A stretch of DNA of 64,000 nucleotides from DASXUX01 sp036504595. GTDB lineage: Bacteria > Planctomycetota > SZUA-567 > H5-PLA8. Position 1 is the first letter of the stretch; each line of letters begins with the position of its first letter. Of the stretch, positions 48,282 through 56,958 are shown piece by piece. The notes beneath the pieces were generated by a model that worked only from the letters and a program-made list of their open reading frames with translations, was not told the origin of the DNA and made no database searches. Position numbers and translations under genes: made by a program. The stretch spans positions 1 through 64,000 of the forward strand of contig DASXUX010000070.1 in assembly GCA_036504595.1 (NCBI GenBank), in the 5' to 3' direction.

Positions 48282-49724
48282 CTATCGGATTTCGTGTATA
48301 TGTATCCTCGCCGCCAGTTCCCGCGATGGTCCCCGGCCCGTAGCGAGGATCATTTTCTCCCCGCGCTTGCCGAGTTTGAGGGCCAAGATCGCTTTGCGGC
48401 CGTAGCTCATGGCGTCGGCGGGGGTGCGGAATGGGGCGCAGGCGGCGGGCGTGACGCCCCAGAACAGAGTCATGCGGCGGACGGCTTTGATGTTCGACGA
48501 AATGCCGACGATGGGCACGCGTGGCCGCGCGGAGGCCATAAAGCGGGCGGTGTCGCCGGAGAGTGTCGCGACGGCGATGGCGCAGACTTCCAGGTCGCGC
48601 GCGATACGTTCGACGCCGAGGGCCATCGCGTCGTGCAGGCAACTTGCTTTGGTTTCGCGAGCGTCGGACTGATAGCCGTTGTTGCCGCTCAGCATGAACC
48701 GTTCGGTTTGGAGGGCGATCTTGTGCATCGCGGAAACCGCTTCGACCGGGTACTTGCCGCTGGCCGTTTCGCCCGAAAGCATGACGGCGTCGGTGCCGTC
48801 GAGGATCGCGTTGGCCACGTCGCTCGCTTCAGCTCGGGTCGGGCGAGGACTTTGCGTCATCGATTCGAGCATCTGCGTCGCGGTGATCACCGGCACGTCG
48901 AGCTCGTTGGCCATGCGGATCAGGCGCTTCTGGATCAGCGGCACCTGCGCGTAATCCATTTCGACGCCCAAATCGCCGCGCGCGACCATCACGCCGTCGG
49001 AGGCCGGGATCATTTCGTCCAGGCAGCCGACGGCTTCGGGCTGTTCGATCTTGGAAATGAGCAGCGGCGGGTTGCTGACTGTCACCAGACGATTGCGCAC
49101 CGGCTTCAGGTCGGCGGCGGCTCGCACAAAAGAGAGCGCCACGAAATCGACCTTGTTGGCGAGGCCCCATTCCAGATCGTCGAGATCCTTCTCGGTCACG
49201 CTGGGTGCGCTGATCTTCACGCCGGGAAGGTTCATGCCTTTGCGCGTTTTGAGTTTTCCGCCGCGGTCGAAACGGACCGTGACGAGCGGCGCTTTGACTT
49301 CCACAACGTGAGCTTCCAGCGCGCCATCATCGAAGAGGATGCGGTCGCCGGTCTTCACGTCTTTGCCGAGGTGTTCGTATTCGCAGGGCAGAGCGCTCTC
49401 GGGCGTTTTGACGGTGCTGTGGCCGCTGTAGAACACGACGGTTTGGCCGCTGGCGATGTCGATGCCGCCGCCGGGCATTTCGCCGACACGGATCTTGGGG
49501 CCGCACAGATCCTGGAGCACGCCGACGTGCTTGCCGACTTTTTCAGCGGCGGCGCGCAACGTCTTGAGCATCTGCGAGTGGGATTCGTGCGTGCCATGCG
49601 AGAAATTGAAGCGCGCGACATCCATCCCTGCGCGGATCATTTTCTCGAGCACTTTGGGATCGGACGACGCCGGTCCGAGTGTGCAAACGATTTTGGTGCG
49701 GCGATAGTTTTCGTTGCGAAGCAC
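48282..49724 (-). CDS. pyk: Pyruvate kinase
   Basis: The 480-residue enzyme makes pyruvate and ATP from phosphoenolpyruvate. It shows all landmarks: R-R-T-K-I-V-C-T-L-G-P-A-S, A-R-F-N-F-S-H-G, the inserted B domain, the signature loop I-S-K-I-E-Q-P-E-A-V, V-A-R-G-D-L-G-V-E-M and M-L-S-G-E-T-A-S-G-K-Y-P. Length and C-terminal regulatory domain match bacterial type enzymes. The ATG is at 49724. A repeat-rich gap lies upstream. It is the only glycolytic gene in the window. Confidence 0.96.
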   Translation of the reverse strand: MLRNENYRRTKIVCTLGPASSDPKVLEKMIRAGMDVARFNFSHGTHESHSQMLKTLRAAAEKVGKHVGVLQDLCGPKIRVGEMPGGGIDIASGQTVVFYSGHSTVKTPESALPCEYEHLGKDVKTGDRILFDDGALEAHVVEVKAPLVTVRFDRGGKLKTRKGMNLPGVKISAPSVTEKDLDDLEWGLANKVDFVALSFVRAAADLKPVRNRLVTVSNPPLLISKIEQPEAVGCLDEMIPASDGVMVARGDLGVEMDYAQVPLIQKRLIRMANELDVPVITATQMLESMTQSPRPTRAEASDVANAILDGTDAVMLSGETASGKYPVEAVSAMHKIALQTERFMLSGNNGYQSDARETKASCLHDAMALGVERIARDLEVCAIAVATLSGDTARFMASARPRVPIVGISSNIKAVRRMTLFWGVTPAACAPFRTPADAMSYGRKAILALKLGKRGEKMILATGRGPSRELAARIHIHEIR

Positions 49725-49781
49725 GGGGCTTTTGTCCCTCCGAAATCAATTCTCCAACGCGGAGACGCATAGGACGGAAGA

Positions 49782-49866
49782 GGGTATCGGGTATGGGGTA
49801 TCGGGTCTAGGGATGGATCTTTTCGCAAGCCTCCCCGATACCCTATACCCGAGACCCCATACCCGG
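49782..49866. repeat. Inverted GGGTATCGGGTATGGGGTAT repeat
   Basis: Arms at 49782-49813 and 49830-49866 are imperfect reverse complements built of GGGTATC/GATACCC words. The repeat sits between the lactonase gene and pyruvate kinase, which are on the same strand. Confidence 0.8.
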
Positions 49867-49873
49867 CTGTTCC

Positions 49874-51025
49874 CTACGGTTTCGCAAACAGTACGCGCAC
49901 CGCCTTGCTCACGGTAATGCTGCTGTCGGTCGGCATCAGCGCGCCGGTTTTGTCGTCGATCTTGAACACGCAAATGTTGTTGGTGTCCTGATGCGCGGCG
50001 AGCAGCCACTTGCCGTCGGGCGTGACGTTGAAGTTGCGCGGGTTTTTCCCGCCGGACGGCTGCTGGCCGGCAGCGGTCAGTTTGCCAGTCTGCTCGTCGA
50101 GCTTGAAGATGGCGATGCTGTCGTGGCCGCGGTTGGAACCGTACAGGAATTTGCCCGACGGATGAACGACGACTTCGGCGCAATGGCTTTTTCCGGTGAA
50201 ATCGGCGGGCAGCGTGCCGAGGGTCTGCAATTCAGTCAGCGCGCCTTTCTGCGCGTCGTAGCTGAAAGCGGTGACGGTGTTGGCCATCTCGTTGATGATG
50301 TACGCGAATCTTCCGTTGGGGTGAAAGGCGAAGTGCCGCGGACCGCTGCCGGGCGCGACAGAGGCGTATGGCGGATCGTTGGGCGTGAGCGTGCCTTTTT
50401 CGGGATCAAGCTTGTAGATGAAGATTTTGTCCATGCCCAGATCGGCGGCGAACGCAAGCTTGCCTGCTGCGTCCATGTTGATGGAATGCGCGTGTGGGCC
50501 TTCCTGACGGCTCTTGTTGGGCCCCATTTGCCCGGCGTGTTGGATGAACGCGGTCGCTTCGCCGAGCTTGCCGTCTGGGCCGATCGGCAGTGCACAGACG
50601 CTGCCGCTGCCATAATTGGCGGCCAGAGCGTACTTGCCATCCGGCGAAATGGAGACGTGGCACGTGCCTGCGCCTTGGGCGGACTGAGAATTGAGCAGCG
50701 TCAGGAGTCCCGTCGCGGGATTGACCGCGAAGGCGTTCACGGCGCCGGCTTTTTTGGGCGCCCAGATTTCAGCGGCGGCGTAGAGGAACTTTCCGCTTGG
50801 GTGCAGCGCGAGGAAGGACGGGTTGCCGGTTTCGGCGGCGAGCACCGGCGGGGTGAGCTTGCCGGTGGCGAGGTCCAGTTCGGACAGGTAGATGCCCTGG
50901 CTGCCAACGGCCGGCACGGAGGCCGGCGCTACCGTGTACGTGCCGATGTAAACGCGCAGCTTGTCTTCAGCGTGCAACATAAGGGCGGCCCCGGATAGAA
51001 AGATGGCGATGAGAGTGCGTGTCAC
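49874..51025 (-). CDS. Secreted lactonase-type seven-bladed propeller (YbhE-like)
   Basis: The 383-residue protein has a signal peptide (R-T-L-I-A-I-F-L-S-G-A-A-L-M-L-H-A) and a propeller with the 6-phosphogluconolactonase-like motifs Y-I-G-T-Y-T, P-S-F-L-A-L-H-P-S-G-K-F-L-Y, A-A-N-Y-G-S-G-S-V, S-R-Q-E-G-P-H-A-H-S and G-P-R-H-F-A-F-H-P-N. The signal peptide makes a role in the cytosolic pentose phosphate pathway unlikely. The GTG at 51025 follows AAAGGGAC. Family A repeat lies in frame near the start of the propeller (V-A-P-A-S-V-P-A-V-G). Confidence 0.87.
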   Translation of the reverse strand: MTRTLIAIFLSGAALMLHAEDKLRVYIGTYTVAPASVPAVGSQGIYLSELDLATGKLTPPVLAAETGNPSFLALHPSGKFLYAAAEIWAPKKAGAVNAFAVNPATGLLTLLNSQSAQGAGTCHVSISPDGKYALAANYGSGSVCALPIGPDGKLGEATAFIQHAGQMGPNKSRQEGPHAHSINMDAAGKLAFAADLGMDKIFIYKLDPEKGTLTPNDPPYASVAPGSGPRHFAFHPNGRFAYIINEMANTVTAFSYDAQKGALTELQTLGTLPADFTGKSHCAEVVVHPSGKFLYGSNRGHDSIAIFKLDEQTGKLTAAGQQPSGGKNPRNFNVTPDGKWLLAAHQDTNNICVFKIDDKTGALMPTDSSITVSKAVRVLFAKP

Positions 51026-51070
51026 AGTTTCGGTCCCTTTCAACGTGGTTGTGCAATAGATTACACCAGA

Positions 51071-51169
51071 ATGATGAATGCGGAATGATGAATGATGAAT
51101 GTGGATTGCATGGAGGACTTTGCGCATGTCCAACCGCATTCATCATTCAGCATTCATCACTCCGCATTC
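51071..51169. repeat. Inverted AATGATGAATGCGGAATGAT repeat
   Basis: Arms at 51071-51100 and about 51134-51169 mirror each other with ATGATGAATGCGG words. The right arm includes the stop codon and last codons of the histidine kinase gene. Confidence 0.8.
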
Positions 51170-52740
51170 GGCAGCGTGACCGTAAACGTCGTCCCCTTCG
51201 CCGATGTTTCGAACGCGATCGTCCCGCCGTGTTCTTCGGCGATCTGTTTGGCGATCGCCAGGCCCAAGCCGCCGCCGCCGGGTTTGGTGCTGACGAAAAG
51301 TTCGAAGACGCGCGCGCGAACTTCTTCGGCGATGCCGGGACCCGTGTCGCTTACGGAAAGCAGTGCGCTTTTCTTCTCGCCGTCCCAGTGTGTGCGAATA
51401 GTGATGCAGCCGTCGCGAACGATGGCTTGCTGCGCGTTGAGGATCAGATTTACCAGAAGCTGGCGAATTTTTGCGGGATCGATTGAAAGCATGGAGGGCA
51501 GCTTCGCGTCGAGTTCGGCGAGGCTCTTGACGTGCGCGTGCGCAAGCTGGCGGTCCAGGAAGGCCAGCGTATCGGTGACGAGCTTGTTCAAGTCTGTCGG
51601 CTGGCGCTGGGGCGGGCGGGGGCGAGCGAAGGTCAGAAGTTCCTCGACGGCCAGGGCGAGGCGGTCGATTTCGCTGAGAACAATGGCGTAGGCTTCCTGC
51701 GTGCTTTTGTCGGCCGCGGTAGCGCCGGCCTCCGTGCCGGCCGGCAGAGACCCCGGTGCTACCCCGCTTCCGGCTCGCGATTTCAGCATTTCGATGGTCA
51801 TACGCAGGCTGGTGAGCGGGTTGCGGATTTCGTGGGCGACGCTGGCGGCGAGTTTGCCCGTTACGGCGAGGCGCTCGGCCTTGAGCAGTTCGTCCTGCGA
51901 GTGGCGCAAACTATCGAGCATGCTGCGGAAGGCTTCGGCGAGGTCGGCGATTTCGTCGGAGGGTGGCACGCTTGTGTTCGCGCCTTGGCGCGGACTCAAG
52001 CGTGTGGTTGTGTCCGTGCCACCTTCGTTCAGGCCTCCGGCGCTGATGCGTTTGGCGGTGGCGGCCAGGCGGCGGACGGGGCTGGAAATCCAATGGCCGA
52101 TGAGCAGCCCCAAGACGGCGGCGAGAGCCAGGCCGATGGCTCCAGTCCAGATGATGCGGTGCAGCGCGCGGTTTTGAGCCGTTTCGATCTCGGCGTAGGG
52201 ATAGAGGAGATAAAAATGCCGCGTGGCAGCGGCGGGGCCGCGAGACGCTCGTGTGGTGTGCAGGATCAGCCAGCGCTGACCGGCCAGGTTGCTGATGTGG
52301 CGGGTGATTTCGGGAGCGCTGATATCAAGGGGCGCGGTCTTCGCGGCTTTTTGCAGAGCTTCGACGGTGGCCCACCCGGCGCGGTCGGAACGGGTAAAGG
52401 TGGTCACGACGGGCGCGCCGCTTTGCAGCACCACGAATTCGCTGCGAGCGGTGGGGCGGGCCTCCGTGCCCGCCTGTATTGCAGTCGTTCCGGCTGCACC
52501 GGCCGGCGGCTCGGCGGGCAGGGACGCCCGCCCTACCGCTCGATCGCGGATCTGGCGCAGAGCTTCCTCGTCGAGCGCGAAGCCGGGGAAGGTGGCGACT
52601 TCGAGGATGAAGCGCTGCTCGCTTTCGACGCGCGATTCGACCTCCTGAAGAATTTCACGAGCCAGCACGACGCCCAGAACCAGGAGCAGCAGCGCGAAGA
52701 GCGCCACAAATGGAAGGGTGATCTTGGTGGCCAGGCGCAT
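51157..52740 (-). CDS. Orphan sensor histidine kinase with three in-frame repeats
   Basis: The 527-residue kinase has two membrane helices (8-27 and about 198-217) around a periplasmic sensor, a HAMP domain, a HisKA domain with phospho-acceptor His303 (V-A-H-E-I-R-N-P-L-T) and a complete ATPase domain (N-L-I-L-N-A-Q-Q-A, D-T-G-P-G-I-A, G-G-G-G-L-G-L-A-I). No response regulator is next to it. Three segments come from dispersed repeats: residues 69-100 in the sensor domain (R-A-S-L-P-A-E-P-P-A), 240-261 in the HAMP connector (Q-G-A-N-T-S-V-P-P-S-D) and 322-345 at the tip of the HisKA hairpin (S-L-P-A-G-T-E-A-G-A). All lie in loops, so the kinase may still work. Confidence 0.88.
   Translation of the reverse strand: MRLATKITLPFVALFALLLLVLGVVLAREILQEVESRVESEQRFILEVATFPGFALDEEALRQIRDRAVGRASLPAEPPAGAAGTTAIQAGTEARPTARSEFVVLQSGAPVVTTFTRSDRAGWATVEALQKAAKTAPLDISAPEITRHISNLAGQRWLILHTTRASRGPAAATRHFYLLYPYAEIETAQNRALHRIIWTGAIGLALAAVLGLLIGHWISSPVRRLAATAKRISAGGLNEGGTDTTTRLSPRQGANTSVPPSDEIADLAEAFRSMLDSLRHSQDELLKAERLAVTGKLAASVAHEIRNPLTSLRMTIEMLKSRAGSGVAPGSLPAGTEAGATAADKSTQEAYAIVLSEIDRLALAVEELLTFARPRPPQRQPTDLNKLVTDTLAFLDRQLAHAHVKSLAELDAKLPSMLSIDPAKIRQLLVNLILNAQQAIVRDGCITIRTHWDGEKKSALLSVSDTGPGIAEEVRARVFELFVSTKPGGGGLGLAIAKQIAEEHGGTIAFETSAKGTTFTVTLPNAE
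51719..51748. repeat. Family A repeat within the histidine kinase gene (HisKA hairpin tip)
   Basis: GTAGCGCCGGCCTCCGTGCC continues to GGCCGGCAG. On the coding strand it encodes L-P-A-G-T-E-A-G-A between the two dimerisation helices. Confidence 0.85.
51962..52023. repeat. Family B repeat within the histidine kinase gene (HAMP connector)
   Basis: GGTGGCACGCTTGTGTTCGC and downstream GTCCGTGCCACC form an imperfect hairpin; it encodes R-Q-G-A-N-T-S-V-P-P-S-D. Confidence 0.8.
52453..52535. repeat. Family A variant pair within the histidine kinase gene (sensor domain)
   Basis: GGGGCGGGCCTCCGTGCCCG at about 52453 and CGGGCAGGGACGCCCGCCCT at about 52516 are divergent, oppositely oriented members. 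Together they encode about 32 residues of the periplasmic domain. Confidence 0.7.
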
Positions 52741-52801
52741 AGTGGCGCAATCCTCCTGGATTGCGTAGCTTGTCGAGCGCAATCCCGGAGGATTGCGCTA
52801 C
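52741..52801. repeat. Inverted GCGCAATCCTCCTGGATTGC repeat
   Basis: The left arm at 52741-52765 and the right arm at 52778-52801 mirror each other (GGCGCAATCCTCC / GGAGGATTGCGC). It fills the gap between the kinase and the GNAT gene and supplies the stop codon of the latter (52798-52800). Confidence 0.85.
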
Positions 52802-53799
52802 ACGCGTTTCCACAATTCGACGTCGTAGGACTGGCTCGGGCTGCGGTAGTGCTGCTTCAGCACCGCTTCGCGTGTGAAGCCGAGATCAGCCAGCAGTTTG
52901 GGTTTCACCGGCCAGAGGCCGTCGCTGTAGCAGATCACGGTGCGTGCAGGCAGCAGCGCGAGTTTTTCAACCATGGGGCGAAGCGTGTCTTCAAAGCCCG
53001 GCGCGCAGAACATGTCGAGGATGTCGGTTTGCAGTTCGAAAATCGGGTCGGGGCGCACGCAGGCGATCGCGACGGGGACTTGCGATTTTTCGGAAACGGC
53101 GACGAAGGCGCGGAAGCCGTCGTCCTTCTTTTCCGGGCAGTGCATCGCCACGAGGTAAGGCAGGGAGCCGCCTTCCGTCGAGCGGATGCTGAAGACGTCC
53201 ATGCCGGCGATGCGTACGCGTGCCGAATGGTTCATCATGGCCAGAGCCGGCAGCGTCGGCCAGTGTTCGAAACTGAGTGGCTCAACGCGCACGGGAGCTT
53301 TGGCGAACACGTCGCGTTCGAAGCTTTGCTGGTTGTCAGCGAACCAGTACATGTAGCCACTGCGCGGTTCGACTCCCTTGAAGCCGTGCTTTTCGTAGAG
53401 GTGAAACGGGTGCGTGTCGTAGCCGGTGCCGAGGTAAAGAGCGCGGCCGCCGCGTTTCTTAAAATCGGCGATCTGGTGGCCGTGGATGATGTCGGCGGCG
53501 CCTTTGCGGCGTTCGGCGGGGGCCGTGTAGACGTGGCCGAAGATGCCGATGCCGTTGTGTTCAACACTGCAGATGTTCGCAATGGGCTGGCGATCTTTCA
53601 GCAGGATGTAGAAGCGGCTTTCGACTTTTGTGTCGGCTCGCGTGAGGCTTTGTTCGATCTGCCACTTCCAGATTTCGCCTTTGTGGCCGAGCAACGCGCG
53701 CATCGATGCGGCCAGCTCGGGTGTTGCCGGCCCGAGAACGACGCCGAGTTCCACGGATTCGCCGGTCTTGAGCTTTGCGTCTTGGATTTTCTGGTACAT
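52798..53799 (-). CDS. GNAT-family acetyltransferase
   Basis: The 333-residue protein has a GNAT fold. Beta strands in the N-terminal half lead to an acetyl-CoA loop (T-A-P-A-E-R-R-K-G-A-A), followed by the L-Y-L-G-T-G-Y-D and F-H-L-Y-E-K-H-G-F-K elements typical of the domain end near residue 150. The C-terminal half resembles a second, degenerate GNAT-like lobe (R-A-F-V-A-V-S-E-K, T-V-I-C-Y-S-D-G-L-W-P-V-K). The acceptor is unknown. The stop codon lies inside the inverted repeat. AGGATCT precedes the ATG. Confidence 0.82.
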   Translation of the reverse strand: MYQKIQDAKLKTGESVELGVVLGPATPELAASMRALLGHKGEIWKWQIEQSLTRADTKVESRFYILLKDRQPIANICSVEHNGIGIFGHVYTAPAERRKGAADIIHGHQIADFKKRGGRALYLGTGYDTHPFHLYEKHGFKGVEPRSGYMYWFADNQQSFERDVFAKAPVRVEPLSFEHWPTLPALAMMNHSARVRIAGMDVFSIRSTEGGSLPYLVAMHCPEKKDDGFRAFVAVSEKSQVPVAIACVRPDPIFELQTDILDMFCAPGFEDTLRPMVEKLALLPARTVICYSDGLWPVKPKLLADLGFTREAVLKQHYRSPSQSYDVELWKRV

Positions 53800-53893
53800 G
53801 GAGATCCTCCGCAGCGCTGTGCCATATCTAACCGAATTTATGTACGGACGCTATTGCAGGTGAATATGAAGAGCAGGTGGGGAGTCCAAAGAG

Positions 53894-53945
53894 TAGCACG
53901 CACGAAACCGGCGCAAGATGCGGCGCCGGTCACATGCGTGCCACA
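53894..53945. repeat. Family B-type hairpin
   Basis: GCACGCACGAAACCGGCGC and its mirror GCGCCGGTCACATGCGTGCC flank a short loop. The repeat lies between divergent genes. Confidence 0.8.
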
Positions 53946-54037
53946 GTGATTTCGATTTTGCGTTTTGGGTTGCACAAGGTAGATTTGGAAAAGATAGTGG
54001 TTGTCGCCGCTGAACTTGTACTTTGGGAGATGAGCCT

Positions 54038-55366
54038 TTGCGTGCGCGAACGGGCCTGTTCGTCAGCGTGCTCGGCGTGATTTTCCTGTCGCGAGCCGTA
54101 GCTTCGGGTGAAGTCCTTTTTGCCGAGGGCTTCGACACGTTCGATCTGGCCAAGCCGCCGGCGCAGTGGAAGGTCACCCAGCCGGCGGAGCTTGCGATCA
54201 TCGATGAAGCTCCTCACGGCAAAGTTCTGAAGATCACCGCAAAAGGCAACACCTGGCCGAGCGTGGGCGTGACACTGGATCCGGCCAAGGTCCGCGGTCA
54301 CAACATACGCATTGCCTGCGCGGCCAAGTTCCCCAACACTTATATTCCGCTCGCCGACAAAACGTGGGCTCATCCTAAGATGATGGTCACGTACAAGGAT
54401 AAGGCCGGCAAGGATCAGTATCCGGGCGAAGTGGCGCTACAGGCCGGGCGGCCCGAATGGCAAGACCTGGTCAAGATAGCGGCCATTCCGCAAGACGCCG
54501 ATGCGATCGTTGTTTTCCTGCGCGTCGATCTGGTCGCGGCGGAAGTGTTCTTCGATGACTTCAGTGTCGAAATCGATCCCGATCCAAACGCGCCCGCGGC
54601 GAAGCCGCCCGGGGCCGCACCGTCAGCCAATCCGTTGCTAAATCCGAACGCTGCTCAAAACCCGGGCGCCAACCCGGCTCAGCCCGCAGCCGCGCCGAAG
54701 CCGGCTCCGGCCGCAACGGGGCCCGAAGCGATTGCGGCCAAAGCGCCGAAGAAGGCTCTGGACGACGGTTCGGCAGTGATCTTTGGGCCGGAGGTCGCTT
54801 TGGCTCTTCAGCGCAGCGTGAAGACGGGGGTCGCAACAAAGAATACCTACGCGTTTGTGGGAGCGACTCTGCCGAAGGAACTGGAGACCGCGAAAACGCC
54901 GCCGAACTGGAACAAGGTGGCGAGCGCCAAAGAGGTCACCGGTCCGACAGCGACGGCGCACAACCTGCTGACCACCCTGCCGGAATTTATCGCAGCGACC
55001 AAAGTTGAAGCCGTTTTCATTTTCCCCGATCCGCTGCCGCTCACGCGCAAGCTGACGATGTCGGAGCACTACGAGTGGGAAGACGTGGCTCGGGCATGCG
55101 CGCGGTCCGGCGCCGTTCCCGTGCTGGTCATTCCCGCGTCCGCGAATCCCGATCCGAAAGTCACCAACGACATTAAAGACGAACTGCGCAATGCCATTCT
55201 GCAGGGCGCGGCCGAAGTGGTGGTTCCGGTAATGGATCTGAAAGTTCCGTTGCAGCTTCCGCGGCGCGTCGGTGTGCTGACGGAGATGTTCGACAAGTAC
55301 GTTTTCTGCCGGGTGTCGGCGGACGCAACGCAGAGCACCAAGCCCAAGGAACCGGGCGAAGAGTAG
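54038..55366 (+). CDS. Secreted protein with jelly-roll-like and SGNH-like domains, copy 1
   Basis: This 442-residue protein has a signal peptide (T-G-L-F-V-S-V-L-G-V-I-F-L-S-R-A-V-A-S-G). A beta-rich domain with the start F-A-E-G-F-D-T-F-D and end F-F-D-D-F-S-V-E-I (residues 25-180) follows, as in carbohydrate-binding modules. An Ala/Pro linker of about 60 residues leads to an SGNH-hydrolase-like alpha/beta domain (A-V-F-I-F-P-D-P-L, V-P-V-L-V-I-P-A-S-A-N-P). The usual catalytic Ser-Gly-Asn-His is not obvious. The start is a TTG at 54038 after GGGAGATGAG; no ATG fits. The next gene has the same layout. Confidence 0.65.
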   Translation: MRARTGLFVSVLGVIFLSRAVASGEVLFAEGFDTFDLAKPPAQWKVTQPAELAIIDEAPHGKVLKITAKGNTWPSVGVTLDPAKVRGHNIRIACAAKFPNTYIPLADKTWAHPKMMVTYKDKAGKDQYPGEVALQAGRPEWQDLVKIAAIPQDADAIVVFLRVDLVAAEVFFDDFSVEIDPDPNAPAAKPPGAAPSANPLLNPNAAQNPGANPAQPAAAPKPAPAATGPEAIAAKAPKKALDDGSAVIFGPEVALALQRSVKTGVATKNTYAFVGATLPKELETAKTPPNWNKVASAKEVTGPTATAHNLLTTLPEFIAATKVEAVFIFPDPLPLTRKLTMSEHYEWEDVARACARSGAVPVLVIPASANPDPKVTNDIKDELRNAILQGAAEVVVPVMDLKVPLQLPRRVGVLTEMFDKYVFCRVSADATQSTKPKEPGEE

Positions 55367-55406
55367 TGTTTTCGGCACCCGCGATTGAGGAGTAACGCAC
55401 AGCGCG

Positions 55407-56732
55407 ATGAAGCTCCGCATTCCCTTCCGTTCTTTGCTCGCCTGGCCGCTCTTGGTGGCGGGGTTGAGCGTTCTTTCCCGCGCCGGAGAGCCTGCGCACG
55501 AGAAGCCGTGGCGGTTGTTCCCGGACGTGCCGGAGATCCTGTTGTATGAGGGCTTTGAAAACGAGCCGTTCATTTTCAAGCCGGACAAAAACAACGGGAA
55601 GTTAGTGGCTGACGCGCCATGCGCGCCGGGCGGACATGCGTGGGCCCTGGCGAACACCGATCGAGACAAGAATAAAGACAAAGGCGAGAAGCGCTGGGTG
55701 ATGTCGAAAGCCGAACTGGGGAACTGGCGCGCAAAGTTCCCCGCGGGGCTGGATCCGGCCGGCATCACTGTCCAGGTTTTCGTGTACACGGACCAACCCG
55801 GCTACGCCGCTCTGAAATGCAGGCACGGTTCCGGCGAATATGAAGATCAGCAAAGTGTGAACATCGTCAAGCAGTGGACGCCGGTGCTCTTCAAGTTCAC
55901 CGAAATGCGCGGCAACAAAAACCGGCCGGAAGCGAAGCAAACCATTAGCGAAATGGAGTTTTGGTTTCAGGGCAAACCGCGCGGCGAATACCCCGTCGTG
56001 CTGATCGACGATATCGTGGTCGCTCACGGCATGGCGCCGGCCATGGTGCTGGCCAAGCTCAAGCAGGCTGAAAAGAAATACGTTGAAATTGCGCGTTCGC
56101 AAACCAAGGAAGGATTCAGCTACACGCTGGCCATGCAGGACGCGCTGAAAAGCGCGACGCGCTCCGCCGGCCGCCCGCGCAAGGCCAAGACCATTCTGAT
56201 CGCGCCCGCTCGGCCTGCGGATAGCGCAGTCTTGAAGACCGGCATGGCCGCGGCGGCGCAGAAGATCAAGGCCGGCACGTACAATGTTCTGCCCCTGAGC
56301 GCGCCCGATGGCTCACCGGCTGGCGGGCTGCAGGACATTTACGGGTTGATTCCGTACAACGTCCAGAAGACCGACGCGGAGGTCGCGCTTCTGGTCCTGA
56401 GTTGCCAGGATGCTGTGGCGCCCGGCCGTACGACGGAGCACCTGAAGCTGGTGATCGAGCGCATCCTCGATGCCGGCTGCATTCCAGTGGTTTGTCTGCC
56501 CGCGGCGACTACGCCAGGCGTCGATAAGGGGAAAGTAGAGGCGTTCAACAACTCCTGCAACACAGTGCTGGGCGCGATGAACGTGCCGGTGATCGACACG
56601 GCGACGGCTCTGAAAGACGCGAAGAACGTTTTTGAGGGCAGCGATCTGAACGCCGCGGGCCTCGAAGCCCTGGCTCAGACCGCGACGACAGCGCTGCGGC
56701 ATATCGAAATCAATCTATTCGGACGGCGGTGA
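55407..56732 (+). CDS. Secreted protein with jelly-roll-like and SGNH-like domains, copy 2
   Basis: The 441-residue protein has a signal peptide (S-L-L-A-W-P-L-L-V-A-G-L-S-V-L-S-R-A), an N-terminal beta domain starting L-L-Y-E-G-F-E-N-E and closing V-V-L-I-D-D-I-V-V, and a C-terminal SGNH-like domain (L-L-V-L-S-C-Q-D-A, I-P-V-V-C-L-P-A-A-T-T, V-P-V-I-D-T-A-T-A-L). The plan matches the preceding gene, so the two are probably diverged paralogues cotranscribed (41-base gap). Canonical SGNH catalytic residues cannot be assigned with confidence; a binding role is possible. Confidence 0.65.
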   Translation: MKLRIPFRSLLAWPLLVAGLSVLSRAGEPAHEKPWRLFPDVPEILLYEGFENEPFIFKPDKNNGKLVADAPCAPGGHAWALANTDRDKNKDKGEKRWVMSKAELGNWRAKFPAGLDPAGITVQVFVYTDQPGYAALKCRHGSGEYEDQQSVNIVKQWTPVLFKFTEMRGNKNRPEAKQTISEMEFWFQGKPRGEYPVVLIDDIVVAHGMAPAMVLAKLKQAEKKYVEIARSQTKEGFSYTLAMQDALKSATRSAGRPRKAKTILIAPARPADSAVLKTGMAAAAQKIKAGTYNVLPLSAPDGSPAGGLQDIYGLIPYNVQKTDAEVALLVLSCQDAVAPGRTTEHLKLVIERILDAGCIPVVCLPAATTPGVDKGKVEAFNNSCNTVLGAMNVPVIDTATALKDAKNVFEGSDLNAAGLEALAQTATTALRHIEINLFGRR

Positions 56733-56766
56733 GCCCCTGTCACTGATTGGGCACTGGCTCCCTCGA

Positions 56767-56958
56767 TCAGCGGCGATTGAGCAGTGACTCGCTTAGCGCT
56801 TCGCGTGCAAGATCGTCGAACTTCCCGGCTTTCACGTCTTCCTCAATCTGCCGATCCCATGCCTCCTCGAACCGGACTTTAAGCCACTCCACGAGCTGAA
56901 GCAGCTCCTCTCGCGGCAAGCGATCAATCGCGCTCTCGATTTCCTGGACCGTGCTCAT
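56767..56958 (-). CDS. Orphan addiction-module antitoxin-like protein
   Basis: The 63-residue product (S-T-V-Q-E-I-E-S-A-I-D-R-L-P and L-V-E-W-L-K-V-R-F-E-E-A-W-D-R-Q-I-E) matches the small helical antitoxins that normally precede a ParE/RelE-type toxin gene, including the D-x-x-A-R-E-A-L-S-E end. No toxin frame follows within the 50 bases to the next gene or overlaps it. It is either a solitary antitoxin left after toxin loss or acts in trans. GGAGCAACGAAGGAAT precedes the ATG at 56958. Confidence 0.75.
   Translation of the reverse strand: MSTVQEIESAIDRLPREELLQLVEWLKVRFEEAWDRQIEEDVKAGKFDDLAREALSESLLNRR

Noticed and set aside
48144..49772. A 542-codon plus-strand frame opposite pyruvate kinase
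   Set aside because: It starts inside the YgiT gene and lies opposite a complete pyruvate kinase, with no known domain.
51532..53949. An 805-codon open frame on the plus strand opposite the histidine kinase and GNAT genes
   Set aside because: It is antisense to two well-supported genes with intact catalytic motifs. It has no recognisable domain and arises from high GC at third positions of the real genes.
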